Shown piece after piece: positions 51,734 to 60,113 of a stretch of DNA of 63,999 nt; the stretch's first letter is position 1; the number at the start of each line of letters is the position of its first letter. Source of the DNA: T1Sed10-7 sp041686695. Lineage in GTDB: Bacteria; Actinomycetota; Nitriliruptoria; Nitriliruptorales; Nitriliruptoraceae. Below the pieces are notes generated by a model. It was not told the DNA's origin. It searched no databases and saw only the letters and a program-made list of their open reading frames with translations. The position numbers and the translations under genes are program-made. Location of the stretch: assembly GCA_041686695.1 (NCBI GenBank), contig JAWLDJ010000005.1:1-63999 (forward strand). The letters are read 5' to 3'.

Positions 51734-52990
51734 TCAGATGAACGGCGAGAGACCCTCGGGGATCGTGCTGGGCACCGTCGGTGCATCGGGGGCCGTCTGT
51801 GTCGGCAGCAGCACGGTCGCGCTCCCCCGTGCGATCTGCTCGTCGCGCTGGTTCACGGCCTCGAGCTCGAGGTCGACCGCGAAGTCCTTGCCGTCGGTCG
51901 ACTTGTCGACGACCTTGGCCGTCAGCCACACCGTGTCCCCGACGTAGCAGAACGCCCGCATCTCGACGCGGAGCCGCCGCAGGAAGGCATCGTCACCCAT
52001 CCAGTTGGTGACGACGTTCGACATCCATGCGACCCGTTCCCCGCCGAAGTCGTAGGTCTCCGGCAGTCCGGCTCGGGTGGCCATCTCCTTGTCCCAGTGC
52101 ACCCTGGCGATCGTGTCGGGGAAGCCGTACTCGTTGAGCGGGAACGCGCGCGGGTGCTCGCTGCGGTACCGGTAGGCGTCGGAGTGCGCGCGGTGGAAGT
52201 CGTTGCGCGGGCCGGTGGCCTCCGCGTAGCAGATGTAGGCCGTGGTGGTGTAGGGCCCCCGGACCAGCGGGATCGACTCGTCGCCGATCTCGACCGACTC
52301 CCAGTACCGGGGCTCGGCACCGCGGATGTACTCCTGCTCGTAGTACCGATCGATCTCGCGCATCTCCTCCTCGGTGTAGTGGTGCGGGACGTCGAGCGCG
52401 GCGTGCTTCTTCTCCCCGCGGGCCTTGGAACGCTCCATCCGGACCAGGGTCATCCGCCGGAGGCCAACGAGTTCCTCCCGCTGGTTGCGGAACACGCCTT
52501 CGTTGTGCTCGTGGATGGCCCGCTGACCCATGCGGCTCGTCTTCTCATCGACCGCAGCGAGACCATGGCGCACGGAGAGGCGATCGCCAGCGACGATCGG
52601 CGAGAACCACTGCATCTCCTCAGCTGCGTAGAAGGCGTGCACCCCTTTCAGTGGGTCGCCGCGGCCGGTCGCCAACAGCTCCTCGGACAGTTCCGTCTCC
52701 CGCGACATCCCCATGTAGAGCATGAAGGTCGGATGTGCCGTCAGCTCCTGCCAACGGCTCGACCGCGCATGATCGAGATCGCGGTAGAACGGGTTGACGT
52801 CGCCGATACCGCGCGCGTAGTTGCGCAAGGGATCCAGGCTCGCCCACTCGAACGCCGCCTTGCGTTGCGGCACCGGGTGACCGATCCGGCGGCGCAGCAG
52901 CGCGAGGGCCTCCTCGGTGATCGCGCCCTCCTCGCGGGACCGTCGCTGCTCGAGGTCCTCGTCCGCACTCCTGGTGGCCTGCTCGGACAT
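51734..52990 (-). CDS. MaoC-like double hot-dog hydratase
   Basis: 418 residues with two hot-dog halves. The N-terminal half (ARGIGDVNPFYRDLDHARSS, GVHAFYAAEEMQWFSPIVAGDRL) is FAS1-like; the C-terminal half contains YICYAEATGPRNDFHRAHSDA, resembling the MaoC hydratase D-x4-H site, and WMGDDAFLRRLRVEMRAFCYVGDTVWL. Members hydrate enoyl-CoAs, for example in steroid or branched fatty-acid breakdown. AAAGGG precedes the ATG at 52990. It lies between two CoA-transferase genes, consistent with a hydration step in the same route. Confidence 0.88.
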   Translation of the reverse strand: MSEQATRSADEDLEQRRSREEGAITEEALALLRRRIGHPVPQRKAAFEWASLDPLRNYARGIGDVNPFYRDLDHARSSRWQELTAHPTFMLYMGMSRETELSEELLATGRGDPLKGVHAFYAAEEMQWFSPIVAGDRLSVRHGLAAVDEKTSRMGQRAIHEHNEGVFRNQREELVGLRRMTLVRMERSKARGEKKHAALDVPHHYTEEEMREIDRYYEQEYIRGAEPRYWESVEIGDESIPLVRGPYTTTAYICYAEATGPRNDFHRAHSDAYRYRSEHPRAFPLNEYGFPDTIARVHWDKEMATRAGLPETYDFGGERVAWMSNVVTNWMGDDAFLRRLRVEMRAFCYVGDTVWLTAKVVDKSTDGKDFAVDLELEAVNQRDEQIARGSATVLLPTQTAPDAPTVPSTIPEGLSPFI

Positions 52991-53076
52991 GGAACGCCCT
53001 TTCGTTGATCGTTGGATGTCACTGCGTCGAGGTCGTCTCATGGGGCGAACGCATCGCCACCGCGACGGACCGGGCT

Positions 53077-54219
53077 CTAGCTCGCCGCCGAGCCACGCCC
53101 GTCGAGGAGTGCGTGGGTGTGCTCGCCGAGTCCGGGCGCGGCTGGCAGCGGCGTGCCGGCATCCACGTAGGGCAGGGTCGGCAACCGCTGCGGCTGACCG
53201 GGACCTGCCGAGGGGTGGTCGACGAAGAAGCCCCGTTCGTTGAACTGCGGGCAGGCCAGCACCTCGGGGACCTCGCGGAACGGCGCGACCGGGACACCGT
53301 GCTCGATCCCGAGCGCGAAGATCGTGGCCTTGTCCAGTCCCCCGGCCCACGCGCGGATGTGCTCGCCGATCTCACCGCCAGCGGCCGTCCGGCCGGCCTG
53401 TGTGTCGTAGTCGGGATGCCTCGCCCAGTCGGGCTCGCCCATCATGCGCACGAACGCTTCCCACTGGCTCTCGGTGGCGATCTGGATCATCACGTACCCG
53501 TCGGCACAGGCGGTGAGGCCGCCGTAGGAGTAGGCACGGGTCGCGCGCGACTCCCGCCATCCGGAGTCGTCGAAGTGGCTCGCGATCCAGCGGTTGAGGC
53601 TGGCTTCGGCCTCCCACCTGGCGACGTCGTTGACGTGGCCCTCACCACCATGGATAAGGGCCGCGGTCGACACCAGCGCGGCGATGGACGCGGCATCGGT
53701 GTCGGCCATCGCCCCACGGGCGAGCAGCGGTGGTTCGTCGGGGAACAGTTCGTAGCCGAGCCCGCCGGGCAGCATGATCGTCTCACCGGCCATCGCGAAC
53801 ACCGTGGAACTCGTGGCCGGCCTGCCCGCGTACGGTCCCTCGAGCCCGAACGGGGTCACCGTCGTGACCGGGGGCCCACCCTCGCTGTCGACGAGGCGTC
53901 GCACGGGTGGATGCGCCAGGAAGGCGTCATCGACCACCACGAGATCCGCCCACGACCACAACCGTTCCAGCTGCGTCGGCGCGTCGGCGACCGTCCAGTC
54001 GATCCCGACGCTGCGCTTGCCCGCGTTGAGGTACTCGTACACCGCCGAGGCACCGGATCCGGCCGGATCCTGAGCACGCATCGGGTCGCCATCGGGCAGC
54101 GACTCGACCTTGACGACATCGGCGCCCGAGAGCGCGAAGATCCGACCGACGAAGGGTCCGGTCACCTCCTGGGCCAACTCCAGGACGCGGACAGCTCCAC
54201 CGTTGGACTGCTCTGCCAT
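53077..54219 (-). CDS. Family III CoA-transferase 2
   Basis: 380 residues. VRVLELAQEVTGPFVGRIFAL and LSGADVVKVESLP mark the family N-terminus, NAGKRSVGIDW the CoA loop, and Asp in GAMADTDAAS the likely nucleophile. GAAGG 7 bp before ATG at 54219 supports this start over a GTG 18 bp upstream. The C-terminus GLGEHTHALLDG is typical. Overall identity to the other three transferases in the operon is low, so each probably has its own substrate pair. Confidence 0.92.
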   Translation of the reverse strand: MAEQSNGGAVRVLELAQEVTGPFVGRIFALSGADVVKVESLPDGDPMRAQDPAGSGASAVYEYLNAGKRSVGIDWTVADAPTQLERLWSWADLVVVDDAFLAHPPVRRLVDSEGGPPVTTVTPFGLEGPYAGRPATSSTVFAMAGETIMLPGGLGYELFPDEPPLLARGAMADTDAASIAALVSTAALIHGGEGHVNDVARWEAEASLNRWIASHFDDSGWRESRATRAYSYGGLTACADGYVMIQIATESQWEAFVRMMGEPDWARHPDYDTQAGRTAAGGEIGEHIRAWAGGLDKATIFALGIEHGVPVAPFREVPEVLACPQFNERGFFVDHPSAGPGQPQRLPTLPYVDAGTPLPAAPGLGEHTHALLDGRGSAAS

Positions 54220-54271
54220 AGCCACACCTTCGCTCACCTGCGGGTTCCACCGACCCTGACCCGTGCGTGCA

Positions 54272-55423
54272 TCACCGGTACCCGAGCACCGATTCCGCGA
54301 TCATCACCTTGTGGATCTCGTTGACGCCGTCGAAGATCTGCGTGGACTTGGCATCCCTCCACAGGCGCCCGACCGAGTACTCGGGCGAGTGGCTGTTCGC
54401 GCCGTGGATCTGCATCGCTTCGTTGGTCGCCTCGACCAGGGAGTTGGTGGCGAACAGCTTGGCCATGCTGGCCTCACGCTGGACCCGCTCGACCCCGGCC
54501 TCCTTCAGCTCTGCGACCCGGTAGGTCAACAGCCTCGCCGCGTCGAGGTTGGTCGCCATGGTGGCGATCTTGTCCTGCACGAGCTGGTGCCGACCGATCG
54601 GCTGGCCGAAGGTCTCGCGCAGCTTCGCGTACTCGACGGAGACGTCCAGCGTCGCTCGGAGCATCCCCAGCGCCCGGGCCGCACAGGCCAGGCGCCCGAT
54701 CTCGGTGCCTGCCATCAGGATGCGGTAGCCCTCGCCCTCCTCGCCGAGCCGGCGGTCCTCCTCGACGACGACGTCCTGGAGGAACACCGACCCACTGACG
54801 AACGTGCGGGCACCGTGGGAGTCCTCGTAGTGCTTGGTGCTGACACCGGGGGTGTCGATGTCGACGATGAAGGCGGTGACGCCCTTGCGACCCTTGCTCT
54901 TGTCGAGCGTGGCGAAGGTCACGACCCAGTCCGCGTTCTCGATACCGCTGATCCAGGCCTTCTCGCCGTTGAGGATGTAGTTGGTCCCGTCCTTCCTGGC
55001 CGTGGTCTCCATCTTGTGCACGATGTCGGTGCCCGAGTGGGGCTCGGTCACCGCTGCGGCGGCGTGGACCTCGCCCGCGAGGAAGGGGCGGAGGAAGCGG
55101 TCGATCTGCTCATCGGTGCCCTGCATCGCCAGGCCCTTGCCGACCGAGTTGCTCGGCGCACCGACCATGGCACCCGCGGCGGCGCTGAAGTAGCTCATCT
55201 CCTCGATGACGGCGGTGATCATGGGGTAGGTCATCCCCGAACCGCCGATCTCCGGGGAGAGGCGCCCTCCCAGGAGCCCGACCTCCGCCATCTTGCTCGC
55301 CAACTCCCGGGGGAAGGTGGCTTGGCGATCCCATTCGTCGATGTAGGGGGCGATCTCTCGCTTCCCGAACTCGCGGACCGTCTCGCGAAGCATCTTGACT
55401 TCTTCGGTCTCAAAGGTGCTCAT
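54272..55423 (-). CDS. Acyl-CoA dehydrogenase C with Asp at the catalytic-base position
   Basis: 383 residues, full ACAD fold: AVTEPHSGTDIVHKM, LNGEKAWISGIENADW, FGQPIGRHQLVQDKIATMAT. The C-terminal IFDGVNEIHKV has Asp365 where MCAD/SCAD enzymes have the proton-abstracting Glu in their IYEGT motif, and the isovaleryl-type Glu is also missing (GTEIGRLACAARALG). The enzyme may use a weaker or shifted base, or a special substrate. GGAGG precedes the ATG. The start overlaps the hot-dog gene's 3' end by 14 bp. Confidence 0.93.
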   Translation of the reverse strand: MSTFETEEVKMLRETVREFGKREIAPYIDEWDRQATFPRELASKMAEVGLLGGRLSPEIGGSGMTYPMITAVIEEMSYFSAAAGAMVGAPSNSVGKGLAMQGTDEQIDRFLRPFLAGEVHAAAAVTEPHSGTDIVHKMETTARKDGTNYILNGEKAWISGIENADWVVTFATLDKSKGRKGVTAFIVDIDTPGVSTKHYEDSHGARTFVSGSVFLQDVVVEEDRRLGEEGEGYRILMAGTEIGRLACAARALGMLRATLDVSVEYAKLRETFGQPIGRHQLVQDKIATMATNLDAARLLTYRVAELKEAGVERVQREASMAKLFATNSLVEATNEAMQIHGANSHSPEYSVGRLWRDAKSTQIFDGVNEIHKVMIAESVLGYR

Positions 55424-56441
55424 GCGATCCTCCGATGGTGTTGGCTGACGGGACGACGGGGTCGTCGGTTGACTTTCGGGTGGTGCTGGTGGCGGCGGTC
55501 CTGCCGTAGGCGTGCCGGGCGACGATCGCGGTCGCCAGCGCGAGCCCGGAACGTGGGGACTGGTCCAGCCGTGCGCTCACGCACGCGGTGCCCCGCTCGG
55601 TCTCGCGCTGGTCGACCCGTGCGGTTGCGACGAGGTCGTCACCGTCGTAGGCCCCCCCGTGCAGGAAGCGGAGGCTGAAGGTGGACAGACCCCAATCGGA
55701 CCCCTCGTGGAGGCGCGGATCACGGCAGGCGTCGAAGAGCATCCCGGCGATGACACCGCCCTGCACCCGGTCGGTCTGGTTCTTCACCAGCAGTCCCAGG
55801 CGCTGCCGGAGTTCGACCTCACCCGTCTCGAGGCGATGCGGTGTTGCGCGCCCCAGCAGGGTGGCGCAGGGACCGAGGTCGCTCTGCTGCTGCGTGTGTC
55901 GGGCGGCCAGCGTCTCGAGGAGCTCGTGCTCCGCCTCCGACGGCTCGTAACGGCCGTCGACGAGCGTGCCGCCGAGGGGCTGGCGGCTGCGTTCCGGTGC
56001 GCGTCGGGGACCCTTCAACGCCACGAAACGCCCGCGCACGTTGGCGACCGTGGCCCCGGCATCATCGATGAGCCAGCCTTCTGCGCTGGCCCGCCGACCC
56101 TGGGTGAGCGTCTGCTGCGCCCGGCAGGTCAGCCGACCACCCGCGGGCAGCGGCGCGTACAGGTCGACGTCGATCGCGCTGGTCACTCCCGGCGTGTCGG
56201 GCCCGAAGTAGCTCTTGACGGACCGGCCGAGCGTGAGATCGGCGAGCATGAGGGTCGGGGTCGCTGCGAACCTGCCCTCGGCGTCCAGCGACTGGGGACG
56301 AGCGTCGATGGTGCCAACCGCCTCACCCTCACCGACGGCATCGCGCTCGATGCCGTAGAGATGGGTGAGCAGGTTGTGCCCGCCGGCTTGGACCGCCGAC
56401 AACGCCGCGAGGACGTCGGCTTCCAGTCGCTCACTGGTCAT
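55410..56441 (-). CDS. Tandem hot-dog protein (thioesterase/hydratase-like)
   Basis: 343 residues with two PaaI-like hot-dog halves: residues about 25-150 (TPTLMLADLTLGRSVKSYFG, GVTSAIDVDLYAPLPAGGRL) and about 205-315 (VQGGVIAGMLFDACRDPRL, STFSLRFLHGGAYDGDDLVA). These features fit acyl-CoA thioesterases or dehydratases. ATG at 56441 lies 11 bp inside the upstream CoA-transferase gene, and its own 3' end overlaps the dehydrogenase, so translation is tightly linked. A ribosome site (GGGGCG) is moderate. The exact reaction is unknown. Confidence 0.82.
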   Translation of the reverse strand: MTSERLEADVLAALSAVQAGGHNLLTHLYGIERDAVGEGEAVGTIDARPQSLDAEGRFAATPTLMLADLTLGRSVKSYFGPDTPGVTSAIDVDLYAPLPAGGRLTCRAQQTLTQGRRASAEGWLIDDAGATVANVRGRFVALKGPRRAPERSRQPLGGTLVDGRYEPSEAEHELLETLAARHTQQQSDLGPCATLLGRATPHRLETGEVELRQRLGLLVKNQTDRVQGGVIAGMLFDACRDPRLHEGSDWGLSTFSLRFLHGGAYDGDDLVATARVDQRETERGTACVSARLDQSPRSGLALATAIVARHAYGRTAATSTTRKSTDDPVVPSANTIGGSHEHL

Positions 56442-57528
56442 GGGCGCCCCACTGGACCCAGAGATCCGGGTCGTGCTCGTCCAGTTCGGGCGCCGGTCCC
56501 GCCGGGCGAAGCCGCGCACCGTCGATGATGAGCGGGGAGTTGATGGCGTCGGGCATACCGCCGTCGGGGATGTCGAGGAGTTCCCCGTCGACGGCCATCG
56601 GCGTGGTCATCACCTCGCTGATGGCGTTGACCGGCGAGCAGACCACACCAGCCGCCCCGAGCGTGATGACCGCCTCCGCCGTGGTCCGCGTGCTGGCCCA
56701 GTCCCGCAGGTGCTCGAGCCCCTGTCGTGGCGTCGCCGAGGTGACACCGCCGAGCACCTCGGACAGCTCGGGACCCGGATCGCTCCACGGCAGCGAGACC
56801 GCGAGACGCCCGTCAGCGGTCGCGACGACGTCCTCCACCCCGGAACACGGATCGGCGTTGCCCAGCTGCTCGTCGAACGGCAGCGACTCCAGCAACGACG
56901 GCCAGCGGTACTCGGTGGCCCACACCGCCGCGTCGTAGATCGCGACGTCCACCAGTTGCCCGGTGCCGGTCGCATCCCGCTCGAGCAGGGCGGTGAGTAT
57001 GCCGAAGGTCGCCGTCTGCGCGGCCAGATCGTCACAGATCGAGATGCCGATCTTGGTGGGGCGTCCGTCGTGACCGGTGAGGTTCATCATCCCGGCCTGC
57101 GCCTGGATGGTGACATCCAGCGCTCGCTGCGCGACCGGTGCATCCAGACCGAAGCCGCTGACCCCGCAGTAGACGAGCTGCTCGTTCCGCTCACGGCAGT
57201 CCTCGGGGGAGAGGTGGAGTCGGGCCATCACGTCGGGGGGGAAGCTGCACAGGAAGACGTCGGCCTGGCCGAGCAGCAGGCCGAGCCGCCTGGCGCCATC
57301 CGGGTCCTTCAGATCCAGTGAGATGCTCTGCTTGCCGGCGTTGTTCTGCCCGAACAGGAAGCTCCAGGCCGCCGAGGCCTTCCCACCGGCCTTGCGCGTC
57401 GGATCACCATCACCGGGCTCGATACGCACGACATCGGCACCGAGGTCGCGGAGGTAGCGCCCGCAGACCGGTCCGGCCGTGTAGTAGCCCATCTCGACGA
57501 CACGGACGCCATCCAATGGAAGTGCCAC
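56431..57528 (-). CDS. Family III CoA-transferase 3
   Basis: 365 residues. LDGVRVVEMGYYTAGPVCGRYL, LGADVVRIEPGDGDP and NNAGKQSISLDLKDPDG are standard; nucleophile Asp probably in ISICDDLAAQ. GTG at 57528 has GGAGG 8 bp upstream. It follows the next transferase gene by one base, suggesting a heteromeric pair as known for BbsEF-type transferases in benzylsuccinate activation; this is an inference from gene spacing. Confidence 0.93.
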   Translation of the reverse strand: MALPLDGVRVVEMGYYTAGPVCGRYLRDLGADVVRIEPGDGDPTRKAGGKASAAWSFLFGQNNAGKQSISLDLKDPDGARRLGLLLGQADVFLCSFPPDVMARLHLSPEDCRERNEQLVYCGVSGFGLDAPVAQRALDVTIQAQAGMMNLTGHDGRPTKIGISICDDLAAQTATFGILTALLERDATGTGQLVDVAIYDAAVWATEYRWPSLLESLPFDEQLGNADPCSGVEDVVATADGRLAVSLPWSDPGPELSEVLGGVTSATPRQGLEHLRDWASTRTTAEAVITLGAAGVVCSPVNAISEVMTTPMAVDGELLDIPDGGMPDAINSPLIIDGARLRPAGPAPELDEHDPDLWVQWGAHDQ

Positions 57529-57529
57529 G

Positions 57530-58645
57530 CTAGAGCCTCCTCAAGCGGAACGGCAGCCGCGCGATGCTGGCCCCGTTGGCTGCCTCTTCGATCAACCCGC
57601 GCGCGCGGGTCTGTTGGCTGTCGAGCACCTCGGCGAGTGACTGCAGACGGCTGCACGGCACTCCCAGCTGGTCGACCTGCGTCAGGACGTCGTCGCTGGT
57701 GCGCGTCCGTGTCCACTCAGAGATCCACACATCGATCTCATCCTGGCGCGCGACGCGCTCGTTGTTGCTCCATGCGGGCCAGTCCTCGCGTTCCCCTCCG
57801 GTCCCCAGCAGCTCGCACAGGCGGCCCCATGCGGCATCGGTGGCGACACAGATCACCACGCTGCCGTCGGAGGTCGGGTAGTCGTTCCACGGCCCGATGA
57901 CGGGGTGGCGGTTGCCGACCGGCTGCGGTTCGATCCCGGCGGCCAACCACTTCGCCATGAAGGTGCCGAGGAAGAAGAACAGGCCATCGAAGACGCTCGT
58001 GTCGACGCGGGTGCCCTCGCCGGTGCGTTGGCGACGGATCAGGGCGGCCAGGGTCCCGCTGACCGCGTTGAGCGCGGCGATGATGTCGCCGACCGGGAAG
58101 CCGGCTCGCACCGTCTCCTCCAGCGAATGCCCGGTGGTTCCCAGCACGCCCGCGGCTGCTTCCACCGTGAGTTCGGTCGCTGTATCGCCCCCGGCCCCGT
58201 CGTGACCACCGACGGCGGTGACCGGGCAGCAGATCAGCTCAGGGAACCGTGACAGCGCCGCGTCGAGCGCCTTGGAGCCGCCCATGGCACGGATGCCCGC
58301 GTCGTCGACCAGGAGCACGTCCGCACCCGAGAGCAACCCGTCGAGATCATCGAGCGCCGCCGGCTCGCGCAGCTGCTTGCCGGCGCCGTACATCATCGCC
58401 AGCGCCGCTCGCCACGACGCCACCTCATCGGGTGGCTCGTCCACCGTCGCGCCGGCGGCGGCTGAGCCGGCGTCGATGCGCTCGCAACCTGCGCCGAGTT
58501 GCGCCAGCATCCGACCGGTCAGGGCGCCGGCACTGCGGTCGCTGGTCACCTCCACGATCCGCAGCCCCGCGAACGCCGCCAACGGGGCGCTCGCCGGGGC
58601 CCGCTCGGTCCCGGTCGCAGCGGTCGATGGCACGTGTGCACTCAT
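57530..58645 (-). CDS. Family III CoA-transferase 4
   Basis: 371 residues. FAGLRIVEVTSDRSAGALTGRML opens the fold and Asp in GFPVGDIIAALNA is the likely nucleophile, followed by RTGEGTRVDTSVFDG. The conserved NxxKxSxxLDL CoA loop after the first Rossmann strand is degenerate here (GAGKQLREPAALDDL), so this may be the partner subunit of transferase 3 rather than a full enzyme. CAGGAG precedes the ATG at 58645, which overlaps the upstream MmgE/PrpD stop (ATGA). Confidence 0.88.
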   Translation of the reverse strand: MSAHVPSTAATGTERAPASAPLAAFAGLRIVEVTSDRSAGALTGRMLAQLGAGCERIDAGSAAAGATVDEPPDEVASWRAALAMMYGAGKQLREPAALDDLDGLLSGADVLLVDDAGIRAMGGSKALDAALSRFPELICCPVTAVGGHDGAGGDTATELTVEAAAGVLGTTGHSLEETVRAGFPVGDIIAALNAVSGTLAALIRRQRTGEGTRVDTSVFDGLFFFLGTFMAKWLAAGIEPQPVGNRHPVIGPWNDYPTSDGSVVICVATDAAWGRLCELLGTGGEREDWPAWSNNERVARQDEIDVWISEWTRTRTSDDVLTQVDQLGVPCSRLQSLAEVLDSQQTRARGLIEEAANGASIARLPFRLRRL

Positions 58646-60081
58646 GCGTCGTCTCCTGCGGCCACGAGGCCCACGAGGCGGGCATCGAGATCGGCCAGCG
58701 ACCCACCATCGGACAGTCCTTCGATCACGTCCCGAACCTCCTCGGCTGCGCTTCTCGGGACCCCCGGAACGCCCTCGTTGACGCACTCGACGAACTTCTC
58801 GCTCGCGTGCTCGGCGGACAGGGGGCGGTGCGGGTGACCCAATTCGAGCTCGACGACGTTGCGGAAGGTGCCACCCGCGGTCGTCACGGCCACGCTCTCG
58901 GGTCGGAACGCCTCGTCGAAGGTGGCAACGTCGTCGGTCGGTACGAGCTCGACCTTGTCGAGGACCCGACGGACGTCGGGGGACATGATCCGATCCTGGC
59001 TGAACTGGGCGATGCCGCCGGCCCCGTCGACCAGCGCGACGGCGACCCCGTACTCGACGCTGAACTTGGCTTCCAGCTCGGTCTCGGGCGAGGAGTAGCG
59101 CAGGATCTGCCGCGCTTCGGGGGTGGGGTCGATCTCAACGCGCACGATCTGATCGGGCTCGAGGTCCAGTGAGCGTCGCAGTTCGATCGCCGCCTCGATG
59201 CTGCGATGGCTTCCACGGCACGAGGCGTAGGGCTTGAGCCTCAGCCCCGGATCGGCCAGCACGTTCGAGGCCTCCCCGTCGCCGATCGCGCTCGACCCGC
59301 CGAGGGAGAGGAACCGATCCGCGCGCGCGGCAGCATCGTCGTCGTCCGACGCGCCGAAGAAGACCCTCGGGTAGCCGAGCTGGGAGTCGAGGACATCCGT
59401 GCCAGCGTCCAGGCCCACCCGGGCCAGCTCCACCGCACGCACGGCAGCCTCCGCCGCACGCCCCACCTGCAGCGCCTTCCCAGGCGAGCCGAAGGTGGCC
59501 TGCATCCCGCTCGCCCACGACCCCGCCAGGCCGATCGCCGCTCGAGTCGTCTCGAGGTCGAGCCCAGCGACCCGGGCGGCGCCGGCGGCGGCGCCGACCG
59601 TGCCCAGGATCGTGGTGCTGTGGAAGCCTCGCCCGTAGGCACCCCCGCCGCCACCGAACGCCGCTGCCAGGCGCATCATGCACTCCACGCCCGTCATGTA
59701 GCCCGTCAGCAGGTCGTCGCCGGTGGCCCCGACGTCACTGGCCACCGCCCACACCGCCGGCAGCACGACCGCGCTCGGATGACCGATGAGCTCGCCCACG
59801 GCGCTGTCGTCGTAGTCCAGCACGTGCGCCGCCACGGCGTTGACGAAGGCCGCCGATGCTGCATCGACCCGCGTTCCACCGACCAGTTCCACGGCCGATC
59901 CGGCACGTCCCGGGGTCCCCCGCGCAGCGAGGACAGGAACCGGATGGCGCCTGCCTGCCAGGATCACCCCCCAGGTGTCGAGTACCGCCCGCCTGGCGGC
60001 AATCTGCGCGGGCGCGGTGAAGGACGAGAACTGGTTCGAGACCGACCACGCGGCGGCGGTCTCGAGCAGGTTGGTGGTCAT
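58642..60081 (-). CDS. MmgE/PrpD-family protein 1
   Basis: 479 residues, full length for the family that includes 2-methylcitrate dehydratase, cis-aconitate decarboxylase and iminodisuccinate epimerase. HVLDYDDSAVGELIGHPSAV carries the conserved His/Asp site; GRGFHSTTILGTVGAAAGAA and LKPYASCRGSHRSIEAAI follow. These enzymes act on di- and tricarboxylic acids without cofactors. ATG at 60081 has GGGAG 7 bp upstream. No citrate-synthase-like or lyase gene accompanies it, so the methylcitrate cycle is unlikely. Confidence 0.93.
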   Translation of the reverse strand: MTTNLLETAAAWSVSNQFSSFTAPAQIAARRAVLDTWGVILAGRRHPVPVLAARGTPGRAGSAVELVGGTRVDAASAAFVNAVAAHVLDYDDSAVGELIGHPSAVVLPAVWAVASDVGATGDDLLTGYMTGVECMMRLAAAFGGGGGAYGRGFHSTTILGTVGAAAGAARVAGLDLETTRAAIGLAGSWASGMQATFGSPGKALQVGRAAEAAVRAVELARVGLDAGTDVLDSQLGYPRVFFGASDDDDAAARADRFLSLGGSSAIGDGEASNVLADPGLRLKPYASCRGSHRSIEAAIELRRSLDLEPDQIVRVEIDPTPEARQILRYSSPETELEAKFSVEYGVAVALVDGAGGIAQFSQDRIMSPDVRRVLDKVELVPTDDVATFDEAFRPESVAVTTAGGTFRNVVELELGHPHRPLSAEHASEKFVECVNEGVPGVPRSAAEEVRDVIEGLSDGGSLADLDARLVGLVAAGDDA

Positions 60082-60113
60082 GCTGGCTCCCGGGTCATCG
60101 AACGTGGTCGGCT

